From positions 1 through 23,587 of the forward strand of contig JBKGYK010000052.1 in the NCBI GenBank assembly GCA_046546095.1: DNA of 23,587 nucleotides. Direction: 5' to 3'. Shown here piece by piece: positions 14,162-22,868 of this stretch (positions are counted from its first letter, which is position 1; the number at the start of each line of letters is the position of its first letter). Position numbers and translations under genes: made by a program. Below the pieces are notes generated by a model. The model was not told the origin of the DNA. It saw nothing but the letters and a program-made list of their open reading frames with translations, and made no database searches. The DNA comes from JAQIBY01 sp046546095. Its GTDB lineage: Bacteria > Bacteroidota > Bacteroidia > Bacteroidales > ML635J-15.

Positions 14162-17100
14162 TCATGGTTTTACTACCTTCACCCACTGTCCGCGGTTTCG
14201 GGCATGAATGCTTTTGTTGTACATGGCTTCGGCCTCAAAAGCGGGCAGATAATAATCACCAGCATAACTGGCATTGAGCATGACACGGTAAGTTCTGGTT
14301 TTGCCCTTACCTAAATCAAAATAAGTGCAAATCCTGTCATCACGGATATCCTGATAGTCAAAAGATGAAACATCACCCAGTTCTGTACTGAATAGGCGAC
14401 TATTGATGATTTCCCAGCCTGACGGGAATATTTGTGTTAAAGCCAGTTCCGTAAATGAGGCCTCATAACTGTCGTGGCTGATCCTAATTTCGCAGATGAA
14501 ATCAGTACCCTGTTCAATTTCCTTTGGATTCAGTTTGCTTCCATCAGGATAAAGGTAGTTTATATCCATGCTGAGTTTGTTTTCTGAGGCTGTTTCATTG
14601 CCGGTGGCCGGGATGCCATCCTGCACAATACGGACAAACAACATCCCATCTGTATTATTGGTGAGCTTAATTTCATTGTCCTTCTCCCGGAGATTCTTTA
14701 AGGGCATTCGGGTCATGGGTTCCTCACTCTGTATATTTGTTTTTGCTTCCCCGTTCAGGCTGTAGGAGCAATTTATGGTTTCTGCCACATCAAAAGCATC
14801 AATATAAGCTGCGGTAGCCATTAGAGCCCAGGCAGTGGTTTGGGTGCTCATCCATTTGTCCGTGCCAAGCTCATCTGCCAGAGAACTTAATACATCAAAG
14901 GCCGCCTTTTTATCCTCAATCAGTACCAGGGTCTCGAGCATCATGGCCTCATCCCGAACTGATGATCCAAACACAGGCCCGTATTTGTAGCTGTCAACAT
15001 CTGCATCCAGATTTGCTATAAGAGCCACAGCCGTTTTGTGTTTGCCTGCCAGCTCATAGGCTGCAGCCAGGCGCCAGCGCGCTTTTTCACTGAGGTTCTC
15101 GCTTTGCCTTAGCCTGTTCATGGCTGATAATCCGGATTTTCCTGCCAGAGCAAGGGTGTATAGTCTGTAGGATTGAACAAACTGTGATGTAGCTCCTTCA
15201 TCAGTCCATTTGACAGCCCTTTCCTTCTGATATTTTTTCCAGTTGTTAAGCATGGCATCAGAAATGTCGTATCCTTGTTTTCTGGCCTCAAGCATGAAAT
15301 GTCCGGTGTAGTTTGTGACCCACTGGTTTGTGTTCTGCCCGCCGGGCCAGTAGCTGAATCCGCCATTGCTCATCTGGTATTTTCTTAATTTTTCAATGGC
15401 AGTTTTCACATTGTCCTTGCTTTCTGCTTTTTGTTTTTCCGTTAAGCTAGTGAAGCGATGCAAATATAGTTGAGGAAATGCTGCAGAAACAACCTGCTCC
15501 AGACAAGCATGAGGATAGCGTATAAGATAGTTGATACGTTTTTGCAGATTGATGGGAGGGATGCCATACACTTCTATGGAGGCTTTGGATGTTTCCGGCA
15601 TACCGAATTGATTAAATGTGATGTTTTTGGTTTCCCCTGCATCCAAATCCATGCCCTTTGTACTGGTCATGGGTGGATTGGGATGGCGGACATCAATCTC
15701 AATATCATAAACAGACTTTTCATTTCCCGAAAATGCCTGTATTTCCACACTGGCAATTCCTGATTTTTCCTGTACCAGAATGGGGAAACTGATGATTTTT
15801 TCTCCCGGCTTGTCAAAGTTTATTGTTTTTTCTGCCTCTCCGTCAATTTGCAGTAGATCATTTGTGCTTACTTCAATCCTGACCTTTTTTACATGTTTTT
15901 CCATGGCAAATACATTTACCGGTAAGTCCAGCGATTCGCCCGGTCCCAATACACGTGGCATATCCCCAAGTACCATAAGTGGTTTGGTAACCGGGGTGGT
16001 CTTTTCTGCATTTCCGTATGCACCGGATGTGTTTCCCGCCACCAGCATTGTTCTGACTGAACCGACATAACGGGGTAGCCGGATAGTATGGGTTGTGCTT
16101 TGTCCGCCCCTGAGATGGAAAGGACCCATAAATTTTACCACAGGTTCAAAACGATTCGCTTTTCTTGCTGATTCCTTGTCCAGAGAACCGCCCCCGCCGA
16201 TACTGAGTAAACGCTCAATCTTGCTGCCATATGCTCCGATCACCCAGTCGTACATATCCCATGTTTTTACACCCAGGGCTTCACGGGCATAAAAATAATC
16301 CCAGGGGTCAGGTGTTTCAAAATTTGTGAGTGATAACAATCCTTCATCCACTATGGCAATGGTATAGCTCATATCTTTCTTATTGGCTTCAGATACTTCT
16401 ATCTCAAATTCAGATTCGGCCTTTAGTTTGTCCGGCATGTCAAGTACCGGTTTAAGATGGGTTTCCTTATTGATAACATGTACAGGAATTACACCATACA
16501 TGCGAATTGGCCGGTCGTTGTCTGTTTGTTCATGGGGTTGAAGCAGACTGATGTGAATGTACACATTCGGCGTCATTTCATCTGATGCCAGGAAAGTGAA
16601 TTCTGTTTCTCCCTTATCTGTTTCGAGCCAGTAATGGTCAATAACCCGACTGCCGTTTTCAACAGAAATAAAAGCCCTTCCATTCTCACTTCCGGGTAGT
16701 TTTATTTTGATTTCTTCATCAACATTGAAAGTGTCTTTTTCTGTTCTGAATTGCAGGATATTGGCTGATTTGGCCTCATTTCTGCCAATTCCGGCATATT
16801 CCGGCCAGTCGGCATAAATGCGTTGAGCCGTGGTATGCCCGCTGTCCATGTCTGTGATTTTCAGAATATAGTATCCCCAGTTGTCCCGGTCAACTTCAAA
16901 ATCCCAGGAAGCCTGTCCATTGTTGGTATGAATTGTTTCCCTTTCAATGATTTTAATTTTGTCCGAGCTTGTGTAATTGCTGTTGTTGTTATAAGAATAA
17001 TACCACCAGCTCCATTCAGATTTTAACAATTCAACCTTCAGATTGTGGGATTTACTGATTTTTCTTCCTTCTGTATCCAGTGTAACAATTTCAACAGTGT

Positions 17101-19708
17101 GGGTTTTGTCTGTGGGCAGGTAATTTCCATTGGAGCGCTTGCTGTCGGGTAGTTTCATACCTGTATAGGAGGAGTAAGGATGAAAAGGAGCCTGTTGCTC
17201 TTTTATGCTGAAATTACCTCCTTTCTCAAAAGCTTTGATTGTTAAATTCGCTATCAGTTTGCCCGGTGCATGTTCCAGCTTGTCGGGACTGATGTCTGCA
17301 CTGATATGCCCCTGATTACCGGTAGTGGCACTCAGTATTTCAGTAGTGTTGAAAGAGAAGTCACTGGTAATATCATCAAAGTGGTAATTCTCATAATTGC
17401 TGAAACTGGTATTGCTGCGGTATAATGACATTGAAACCGTGGTTTTCAGGTTTTTGGCCACGGCACCGTGCAGCCAGTTTACCTGTATGTCAACAGGATT
17501 TGATTTGCCGGCATACAAACTGCCGTCTTCCAGATTAAAATCGATTTTCAGGCGGTTTGGCTTAATGGTTTCTACCGGTAACTGATGGTGAAATGTTTTT
17601 CCGCCCAGACTGATGCGAACTGAATAATTTCCGGTTATAGCATCGGGATCGGTGGCTGAACGAAAAGCGTGAAACCGGAGTTCATCCAGATTCTGTACCT
17701 GTCTGTCAATTTGCTGAGATTTGGGATTATACAATTCAAAAACGACCGGATGTCCAATGGGTAATTTATCATGAATATCTTCAAGAATAAAACCCACATA
17801 AATCGAGTCTCCCGGACGCCGTACACCCCGTTCTGCATAAATATACCCTTTCAGACCATCGCGAACATTTGTTCCTCCTACGTCAAAATCGCTGATGGAC
17901 AGGCTGTTGCCGTCATTCATTTTAAGGTAGGCTTTTGTTTCCCCTTTTGTGGCTACTGCAAAATATGCGTCCTGCTCTTCCGATAGGTTAAATTCAACTA
18001 CTCCGGCTCTGTCTGTGGTTTTACTTTCTATCAGTTGCTGCTGGTAGTCATAGAGATCAACTTCGGCCTCCTGCAGTGGTTCTGTACTTAGCAGATCGTT
18101 TACAATAAGCAAAACAGAACCGTCATTTCCTTTTTTCCCTGTCAGTCCGATATTGGATGCAAAAACGTTGCGTGAAACAGCTTGCCTGAAACCATAATAA
18201 GCCGGGTGGCACGGGTCATCGCGATGTTCCCAGTTCGACCAGGTAGAATTGTAATAGTAGTTTTCGAAATTGTCCCAGAATTCTTCTTCTTCTTCCTCCG
18301 TTGCAATGGAAGTAAGTTTATCATCGTCAGTTTCTTTTTCATCACAGGGGTATATGGCATGCTGCATTCTGAAACCAATATCAACACGATAAATGGCTCC
18401 GGGGTCAGTGTTTAATAGCTCATTGAGTTCAAGATGATAACGGTTCCATTTCCCCAAATCAGTAACATCCGTTTGATTCAGGTTGACGGTTTTTGTTTTT
18501 ACAACATTGCTTACCCGTTTGAGCTGGTAATTGTCATCAATATCATTGACCTGTAGAAACTGCAAAATATTGTTTTCATATATTTTGGAAACCCTGACAT
18601 CCACGGCTTTCAGGTTGACAGCCTCAAAAGGCAGTGTAAGCTGGCCATTACCTTTAGGCATGATTGTACCTTCACCGGCCATACGCACGGCAGGGAGTAT
18701 TTCCACGAAATCCAGTTCCTTATAATACTGCTTTTTGAATGCGTGCCCGAGAATATTTTTTATGCCTGAATTAATGCTGAGTTCGTGCTGTCCCTTGAGG
18801 CGCTCTTCAGGATAAATTTTAATGATATTGTCCTGAACCGAAAAATTCAGCATCCCTCCATTTTCCAGATTTATCAGTCCGTCCAGATACTGATTTTCCT
18901 GAATGGGATCGGAAAACTGTACTTTTACATATTGATCGGGAGATTGCACAAGATCAACATCCAGCACCATAAATTCACTGATGGAAGGAATATTGATGTC
19001 CATACTCCCTTTTTTATCCACACCAATGGCTTCACCTTCATAGTGAATATTGAGCCGACCTGATTCTTCTTTTCTGGGAACTGAGTCAATTCTGAATTCA
19101 AAAATCCGGTTGTCAGTTTGAATGATTTTCGTATTCAGACTCCTGTCGCCATATCTGACATCAAGCATTTTTTCGACGTTTTCAACATCTTCTGTATCTG
19201 CTGTTCTGATGCGCCCGTGTACCTGTTGCCACTTGAGCTCTTTTTTGTCGGTGGTAATGATTTCCGTGACATCAACAGAATAGTTTTGTGGTTTGGTTCT
19301 GATTGTATGGATAAAAACCCTCAATTGTCTGTCCATGCTGTGATCCAGGCCTACAAGTTCAAACCTGATTGTATAGCTTTTGTCCGATTCCAGATTCCTG
19401 TCCGGCGTAAATTGTATGGTGCGGTAATCAATCCAGTCTGCATTTCCTTCAATACCTGGAGAGATATCAAATAAATCAACAGACCGTTCTTCAATCTCCG
19501 GCAATGTTTTGGCAAAATCATCAGTAAGTTGAATTTTTATGGGAGAGGATTTCGATATCACTCCTGAAGTGTAGGCGGAAATATAAGGGGCAAATTCTGT
19601 AACATCAGAACGTGACTTGCTTTGAGCAAGGATGATACTAACAATAAGATAAATGATTGCAAGGCTTGCGATGAGCATGACAATCCAGATCCAGGCTTTT
19701 TTTTTCAT
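14162..19708 (-). CDS. Bacterial alpha-2-macroglobulin with intact thioester motif
   Basis: This 1848-residue protein has an N-terminal hydrophobic segment (about 7-28) that is a signal or uncleaved membrane anchor; there is no lipobox. An N-terminal region of macroglobulin-like domains is followed by an acidic patch (six Glu in a row, about residue 470), the MG2 domain (about 615-715, with ERGVRRPGDS near 625), the family sequence AIVDEGLLSLTNFETPDP, and the A2M domain with PRYVGSVRTMLVAG (about 1173-1220). The thioester domain has ACLEQ with Cys1402 and Gln1405, so the covalent trap should work. A C-terminal receptor-like region ends the protein. In the family, protease cleavage of a bait region exposes the thioester and traps the protease in the periplasm, protecting the envelope. 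The usual partner gene pbpC is absent from both sides. It is larger than the E. coli homologue, as is common in Bacteroidota. Confidence 0.94.
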   Translation of the reverse strand: MKKKAWIWIVMLIASLAIIYLIVSIILAQSKSRSDVTEFAPYISAYTSGVISKSSPIKIQLTDDFAKTLPEIEERSVDLFDISPGIEGNADWIDYRTIQFTPDRNLESDKSYTIRFELVGLDHSMDRQLRVFIHTIRTKPQNYSVDVTEIITTDKKELKWQQVHGRIRTADTEDVENVEKMLDVRYGDRSLNTKIIQTDNRIFEFRIDSVPRKEESGRLNIHYEGEAIGVDKKGSMDINIPSISEFMVLDVDLVQSPDQYVKVQFSDPIQENQYLDGLINLENGGMLNFSVQDNIIKIYPEERLKGQHELSINSGIKNILGHAFKKQYYKELDFVEILPAVRMAGEGTIMPKGNGQLTLPFEAVNLKAVDVRVSKIYENNILQFLQVNDIDDNYQLKRVSNVVKTKTVNLNQTDVTDLGKWNRYHLELNELLNTDPGAIYRVDIGFRMQHAIYPCDEKETDDDKLTSIATEEEEEEFWDNFENYYYNSTWSNWEHRDDPCHPAYYGFRQAVSRNVFASNIGLTGKKGNDGSVLLIVNDLLSTEPLQEAEVDLYDYQQQLIESKTTDRAGVVEFNLSEEQDAYFAVATKGETKAYLKMNDGNSLSISDFDVGGTNVRDGLKGYIYAERGVRRPGDSIYVGFILEDIHDKLPIGHPVVFELYNPKSQQIDRQVQNLDELRFHAFRSATDPDAITGNYSVRISLGGKTFHHQLPVETIKPNRLKIDFNLEDGSLYAGKSNPVDIQVNWLHGAVAKNLKTTVSMSLYRSNTSFSNYENYHFDDITSDFSFNTTEILSATTGNQGHISADISPDKLEHAPGKLIANLTIKAFEKGGNFSIKEQQAPFHPYSSYTGMKLPDSKRSNGNYLPTDKTHTVEIVTLDTEGRKISKSHNLKVELLKSEWSWWYYSYNNNSNYTSSDKIKIIERETIHTNNGQASWDFEVDRDNWGYYILKITDMDSGHTTAQRIYADWPEYAGIGRNEAKSANILQFRTEKDTFNVDEEIKIKLPGSENGRAFISVENGSRVIDHYWLETDKGETEFTFLASDEMTPNVYIHISLLQPHEQTDNDRPIRMYGVIPVHVINKETHLKPVLDMPDKLKAESEFEIEVSEANKKDMSYTIAIVDEGLLSLTNFETPDPWDYFYAREALGVKTWDMYDWVIGAYGSKIERLLSIGGGGSLDKESARKANRFEPVVKFMGPFHLRGGQSTTHTIRLPRYVGSVRTMLVAGNTSGAYGNAEKTTPVTKPLMVLGDMPRVLGPGESLDLPVNVFAMEKHVKKVRIEVSTNDLLQIDGEAEKTINFDKPGEKIISFPILVQEKSGIASVEIQAFSGNEKSVYDIEIDVRHPNPPMTSTKGMDLDAGETKNITFNQFGMPETSKASIEVYGIPPINLQKRINYLIRYPHACLEQVVSAAFPQLYLHRFTSLTEKQKAESKDNVKTAIEKLRKYQMSNGGFSYWPGGQNTNQWVTNYTGHFMLEARKQGYDISDAMLNNWKKYQKERAVKWTDEGATSQFVQSYRLYTLALAGKSGLSAMNRLRQSENLSEKARWRLAAAYELAGKHKTAVALIANLDADVDSYKYGPVFGSSVRDEAMMLETLVLIEDKKAAFDVLSSLADELGTDKWMSTQTTAWALMATAAYIDAFDVAETINCSYSLNGEAKTNIQSEEPMTRMPLKNLREKDNEIKLTNNTDGMLFVRIVQDGIPATGNETASENKLSMDINYLYPDGSKLNPKEIEQGTDFICEIRISHDSYEASFTELALTQIFPSGWEIINSRLFSTELGDVSSFDYQDIRDDRICTYFDLGKGKTRTYRVMLNASYAGDYYLPAFEAEAMYNKSIHARNRGQWVKVVKP

Positions 19709-20060
19709 GATGAAATGGTCTTAAGTTTAACATGTAACCGGCTCTGTTTAAAACAAAGCAAATTTTGATGTGTTAAAAATACCAAAAATTGCCGGTATCC
19801 AAAAAGTACTGTGAATAAAAGGAAGCTAAAAACCCCACAAAAGATTTATTTTATTTCTGCATTAATCTTAAGATGTTTTGCAATGAGGCTTTCTGTTTCA
19901 TACGGATTGTATCGCAATTGTTCTGTACAAAATTCCACAATAGTATGGGTAAAGGTGCTCTGTGTCGCTCTGACACCGAAATTGCAGCAGCAAATAAAAT
20001 GCAATATCACCAATGATGTGATAAAATAATTACTATTTTAGCAGCTACAAACCAAACCAA
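19709..20060. other. Divergent intergenic region (352 bases)
   Basis: This separates the minus-strand macroglobulin gene and the plus-strand ankyrin lipoprotein gene and must hold both promoters. I see no convincing gene: a 72-codon open frame (19811-20029) lacks a family match and has biased composition. A perfect AT inverted repeat (TAAAATA at 20022-20028, TATTTTA at 20034-20040) precedes the lipoprotein; TATTTTAG there is a weak -7 candidate. Confidence 0.5.
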
Positions 20061-20486
20061 ATGATTATGAAAACACCCAAATTAATTTTACTTGCATTTG
20101 TTGCAATTCTTACACTTGCTGCCTGCAACAACAAAGGCGAGAAAAAAAGTGTAGCTGACAAAATTGAAGAAAAAGCCAACGAAGTCAGCAATAAAACTCT
20201 TGATGAGGCTTTTGGCGGAGATATGTTTAAAGCTGCCCGTGAAGGAGATCTGGAAACCATTAAAAAAGGTCTCAAAGCCGGAGAGGATATCAACAAAACA
20301 AACTCCTACGGCGAAAATATCCTGATGAAAGCGGCTGAAAACAATCATTTTGAAGTGGTGAAATACTTACTTGATGAGGGAGCTGACAAGACCCAGCAAA
20401 ATATTTATGATTATAATGCCGCAGTCCTGACTTCAGATGATGAAATCAGAGCTTACATTAAGAATTACGGAAAAGAGAACGAATAA
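20061..20486 (+). CDS. Ankyrin-repeat lipoprotein
   Basis: The 141-residue product has a lipoprotein signal peptide with lipobox LAAC and lipidated Cys22. An ATG two codons downstream (20067) is an equally good start. A charged linker (about 25-50) is followed by two ankyrin repeats (about 51-80, FKAAREGDLETIKKGLKAG; and 82-115, GENILMKAAENNHFEVVKYL) and a partial third. Ankyrin repeats bind proteins; here they would face the periplasm or the outer surface from a lipid anchor, perhaps as an inhibitor or scaffold. It is a single-gene unit with its own terminator at 20507-20544. Confidence 0.85.
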   Translation: MIMKTPKLILLAFVAILTLAACNNKGEKKSVADKIEEKANEVSNKTLDEAFGGDMFKAAREGDLETIKKGLKAGEDINKTNSYGENILMKAAENNHFEVVKYLLDEGADKTQQNIYDYNAAVLTSDDEIRAYIKNYGKENE

Positions 20487-20506
20487 TTTTGTTTGATTTT
20501 AAGAGG

Positions 20507-20544
20507 AAAGCCACGGTGAACATGGATTTTACTGTGGCTTTTTT
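20507..20544 (+). terminator. Intrinsic terminator of the ankyrin gene
   Basis: AAAGCCACGGTGAA (20507-20520) pairs with TTTACTGTGGCTTT through a 12-14 bp stem with G-T wobbles, followed by a T-run. It sits 20 bases after the stop codon. Confidence 0.85.
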
Positions 20545-20623
20545 ATTCTATGATTCAGATGAATTCTGCAAATTCCCCATATGGTATCCGGATATTTCTC
20601 CACCGTATCTTCAAGACTGAATT

Positions 20624-20635
20624 ATTTCATGAAAT
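20624..20635. promoter_or_regulatory. Perfect 12-bp palindrome before lysS
   Basis: ATTTCATGAAAT lies 26 bases upstream of the lysS -7 element, where an operator or activator site could be. No regulator can be named. Confidence 0.25.
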
Positions 20636-20660
20636 GGTCGGAGATTAGAAACTAAGCTGT

Positions 20661-20668
20661 TATCTTTG
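20661..20668 (+). promoter_or_regulatory. -7 element of lysS
   Basis: TATCTTTG matches the Bacteroidota TAnnTTTG consensus exactly, 16 bases before the lysS ATG, giving a leader of about 10 bases. The -33 TTG is not evident. Confidence 0.65.
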
Positions 20669-20684
20669 CAAAAATTTTTTATTT

Positions 20685-22409
20685 ATGGAAAATTTACATT
20701 TGAGCGAACAGGAGCAGGTCAGACGTCAAAGCCTGAAAGACCTGAGAGAAGCAGGTATAGATCCATATCCCGCAGAATCATACGATACCAATATAAGCAG
20801 CAGGGAAATTCTTGCTGAATATGATGATGACAAACCGGAAAAGCTTAAGAATCTTAGTCTGGCAGGCCGGATTATGAGCCGCCGGATTATGGGCAGTGCC
20901 TCGTTTGCCGAACTGCAGGATGCGGAAGGAAAAATTCAGTTGTATTTCCGACGCGATGATATTTGTCCCGGTGAGGATAAATTCATGTACAATAAGCTGT
21001 TTAAAAAAATGCTTGATATCGGTGATATTATCGGTGTAAAAGGCTATGCTTTTCGTACAAAAATGGGCGAAATATCCGTGCATGTCACAGAATTTAAATT
21101 GCTCGCCAAATCTCTTCGGCCTCTGCCGGTTGTCAAAGAAAAAGAGGGTAAAACCTACGATGCGTTTTCTGATCCCGATCAAAGATATCGTAACCGCTCA
21201 GTTGATCTGATTGTCAACCCGGAAGTAAAAGAAGCTTTTAAAAAGCGTACTCAGCTTACCAATTCCATGCGTTCATTTCTCAATGAAAAAGGCTTTATGG
21301 AAGTGGAAACCCCCGTTTTGCAGCCCTTGTATGGTGGAGCAGCTGCACGTCCGTTCAAAACTCATCACAACAAACTGGACATGACCCTCTATCTGCGTAT
21401 TGCCAATGAGCTTTACCTCAAGCGCCTGATCGTGGGTGGGTTTGATGCCGTCTATGAATTTGCCAAAGATTTTCGCAACGAAGGCATGAGCCGTTTTCAT
21501 AATCCTGAGTTTACACAAATGGAACTCTATGTGGCATTTAAAGATTACCGTTGGATGATGGAGCTTGTGGAGGCCATGGTTGAAAAGATTGCCCTGGATA
21601 TACACCATACTACCAAAGTGCAGGTGGGGGAGAATCTCATTGATTTCAAACGTCCATGGAAACGCTATACCATGTTTGAAGCCATTCAGGAATACAATGG
21701 TATTGATATCTCTGATATGGATGAAGCTGCCCTGCGTGCAACCGCTGAAAAACTGGATATAGAAGTGGACGAAAGCATGGGTAAAGGAAAACTGATAGAT
21801 GAAATCTTTGGTGAAACCGTTGAAGGCAAGCTTATTCAGCCCACTTTTATCACAGATTATCCTATAGAAATGTCACCTCTGGCCAAAAAACACCGGGAGA
21901 AAGAGGGCTTGGTTGAGCGCTTTGAAGCTGTGTGTAATGGCAAGGAAATATGCAATGCCTATACAGAGCTAAATGATCCCATTGACCAGCGGAAGCGTTT
22001 TGAAGAACAACTTCTGCTGGCAAAACGCGGTGATGATGAAGCCATGATGCTTGATGAAGATTTCCTGCGTGCCATTGAAGTAGGGATGCCTCCCACAACC
22101 GGCCTGGGTATCGGAATTGACAGACTGGCAATGATCATGACAGACAGCCATTCCATTCAGGATGTACTTTTCTTTCCGCAAATGAAACCTGAGAAAAAGC
22201 CCGAATATAGCGCTCCTGAAGATTATATGGAAATGGGAATTCCCGAAGAATGGGTACCTGTCGTGCAAAAAGCAGGCTATCTCAATGTGGATGAACTAAA
22301 ATCCGAAAATCCAAACAAACTCCACCAGACACTTTGTGGGTTGAACAAAAAGCACAAAATGGGATTAAAGAACCCCAGCCAGGAGGATGTGAAAAACTGG
22401 ATCGAGTAA
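20685..22409 (+). CDS. lysS: Lysyl-tRNA synthetase, class II
   Basis: The 574-residue enzyme charges tRNA-Lys with lysine using ATP in the cytoplasm. The N-terminal OB-fold anticodon-binding domain (about 55-150, with LAGRIMSRRIMGSASFAELQD) is followed by the class II catalytic core. Motif 2 is FRNEG (263-267) with HNPEFTQME; motif 3 is GLGIGIDR (473-480). The substrate loop GGAAARPF is present. E. coli LysS is about 505 residues; the extra 70 or so at the C-terminus (after VLFFPQMKPEKKP) form a small helical domain (IPEEWVPVVQKAGYLNVDEL onward) resembling a helix-hairpin-helix unit, which from memory is typical of Bacteroidota LysS. The start is set by the promoter and the family N-terminus. 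Confidence 0.97.
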   Translation: MENLHLSEQEQVRRQSLKDLREAGIDPYPAESYDTNISSREILAEYDDDKPEKLKNLSLAGRIMSRRIMGSASFAELQDAEGKIQLYFRRDDICPGEDKFMYNKLFKKMLDIGDIIGVKGYAFRTKMGEISVHVTEFKLLAKSLRPLPVVKEKEGKTYDAFSDPDQRYRNRSVDLIVNPEVKEAFKKRTQLTNSMRSFLNEKGFMEVETPVLQPLYGGAAARPFKTHHNKLDMTLYLRIANELYLKRLIVGGFDAVYEFAKDFRNEGMSRFHNPEFTQMELYVAFKDYRWMMELVEAMVEKIALDIHHTTKVQVGENLIDFKRPWKRYTMFEAIQEYNGIDISDMDEAALRATAEKLDIEVDESMGKGKLIDEIFGETVEGKLIQPTFITDYPIEMSPLAKKHREKEGLVERFEAVCNGKEICNAYTELNDPIDQRKRFEEQLLLAKRGDDEAMMLDEDFLRAIEVGMPPTTGLGIGIDRLAMIMTDSHSIQDVLFFPQMKPEKKPEYSAPEDYMEMGIPEEWVPVVQKAGYLNVDELKSENPNKLHQTLCGLNKKHKMGLKNPSQEDVKNWIE

Positions 22410-22430
22410 GTTGACTATATTTCAACTTTT
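22410..22430 (+). terminator. Weak terminator-like hairpin after lysS
   Basis: GTTGA (22410-22414) and TCAAC (22422-22426) pair around a 7-base loop, followed by TTTTGTTCTT. The stem starts immediately after the stop codon and is only 5 bp. A second small hairpin (GGTAT, loop TTC, ATACC) follows near 22445-22457. Confidence 0.4.
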
Positions 22431-22557
22431 GTTCTTATAAAAAGGTATTTCATACCAAGTTGCGTTCACTTCGGCAAGCTCAGCACATCGCTAGCGTGTA
22501 ATATTCAATATTAATATTTGTGATTATTGACAATTTCAATAGATTGATTATGTGGCT

Positions 22558-22603
22558 TCTCCCATCTGGGATATGTAAGGCGAAAAACAAAGGGCTTTAG
22601 CCC
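22558..22603. repeat. Pair of REP-like hairpins
   Basis: TCCCATCTGGGA (22560-22571) and GGGCTTTAGCCC (22592-22603) are two perfect short GC-rich hairpins separated by a 20-base AT-rich linker, an arrangement like REP/BIME elements mobilised by Y1 transposases. One copy cannot prove a repeat family. Confidence 0.45.
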
Positions 22604-22679
22604 TGACAGGCTTGCATGAATTTTTTGGTATATTCCTCCGGTAACTGTATAGATGGGCAGAAGGTCATCAGGTGGATAT

Positions 22680-22694
22680 GCAAACAGTGTTTGC
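22680..22694. repeat. 15-base perfect palindrome
   Basis: GCAAACA-G-TGTTTGC is a 7+1+7 palindrome in the non-coding stretch, between the REP-like hairpins and the transposase relic. It may be part of the same element. Confidence 0.4.
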
Positions 22695-22753
22695 CATGCA
22701 TATACATATCTTGCCAGATGGATATCATAAGATACTTTTCCAATGTTCCATCT

Positions 22754-22849
22754 GATGATACCATGCTAATGGTTGGGCTTGACAATGTATTCATCCGGGC
22801 TGTGCTTTTTGCTAAGTGAATTAGCTGCTTCCTGAGGCCGGACAAATCG
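22754..22849 (-). pseudogene. Relic of a Y1/HUH (RAYT or IS200-like) transposase
   Basis: One minus-strand frame reads SPDEYIVKPNH, a TAG stop (22766-22768), then HGII. Y1 transposases of the IS200 and REP-associated (RAYT) groups carry MPNHxHGI at the metal-binding HUH motif; here the x position is the stop codon. No start codon remains, and the sequence beyond HGII does not follow the family, so this would be a decayed, internally deleted fragment. The REP-like hairpins about 150 bases away fit a RAYT origin. The call rests on a short motif and could be chance. Confidence 0.4.
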
Positions 22850-22868
22850 CTAAGCGAAAAGCAATTTG
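22843..22868 (-). repeat. Hairpin touching the stop codon of the fibre gene
   Basis: CAAATCGC (22843-22850) pairs with GCAATTTG (22861-22868) in an 8-bp stem with one wobble and a 10-base loop. It begins at the base next to the stop codon (22869-22871). There is no T-run after it on the minus strand, so it is not a standard terminator. DGR target genes have a hairpin or cruciform just after the variable region that promotes retrohoming. Confidence 0.6.

Larger units (their letters stand above)
22410..22868. other. Intergenic accessory region between lysS and the fibre gene (459 bases)
   Basis: I see no intact gene. The stretch holds terminator-like hairpins after lysS, a short element TTCACTTCGGCAAGCTCAGC (22465-22484) followed by the palindrome CGCTAGCG (22489-22496), two REP-like hairpins (22560-22603), a 15-base palindrome (22680-22694), a probable transposase relic (22754-22849) and the hairpin 22843-22868. 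An 82-codon open frame (22597-22845, minus strand) has no recognisable product and competes with the relic frame. Confidence 0.55.

Noticed and set aside
19811..20029. 72-codon open frame on the plus strand between divergent genes
   Set aside because: No family resemblance, no promoter or spacing that supports it, and it fills the promoter region of the neighbouring gene.
22597..22845. 82-codon minus-strand open frame
   Set aside because: The product is not recognisable and it competes with another frame that carries a transposase motif; it also starts inside the hairpin after the fibre gene.
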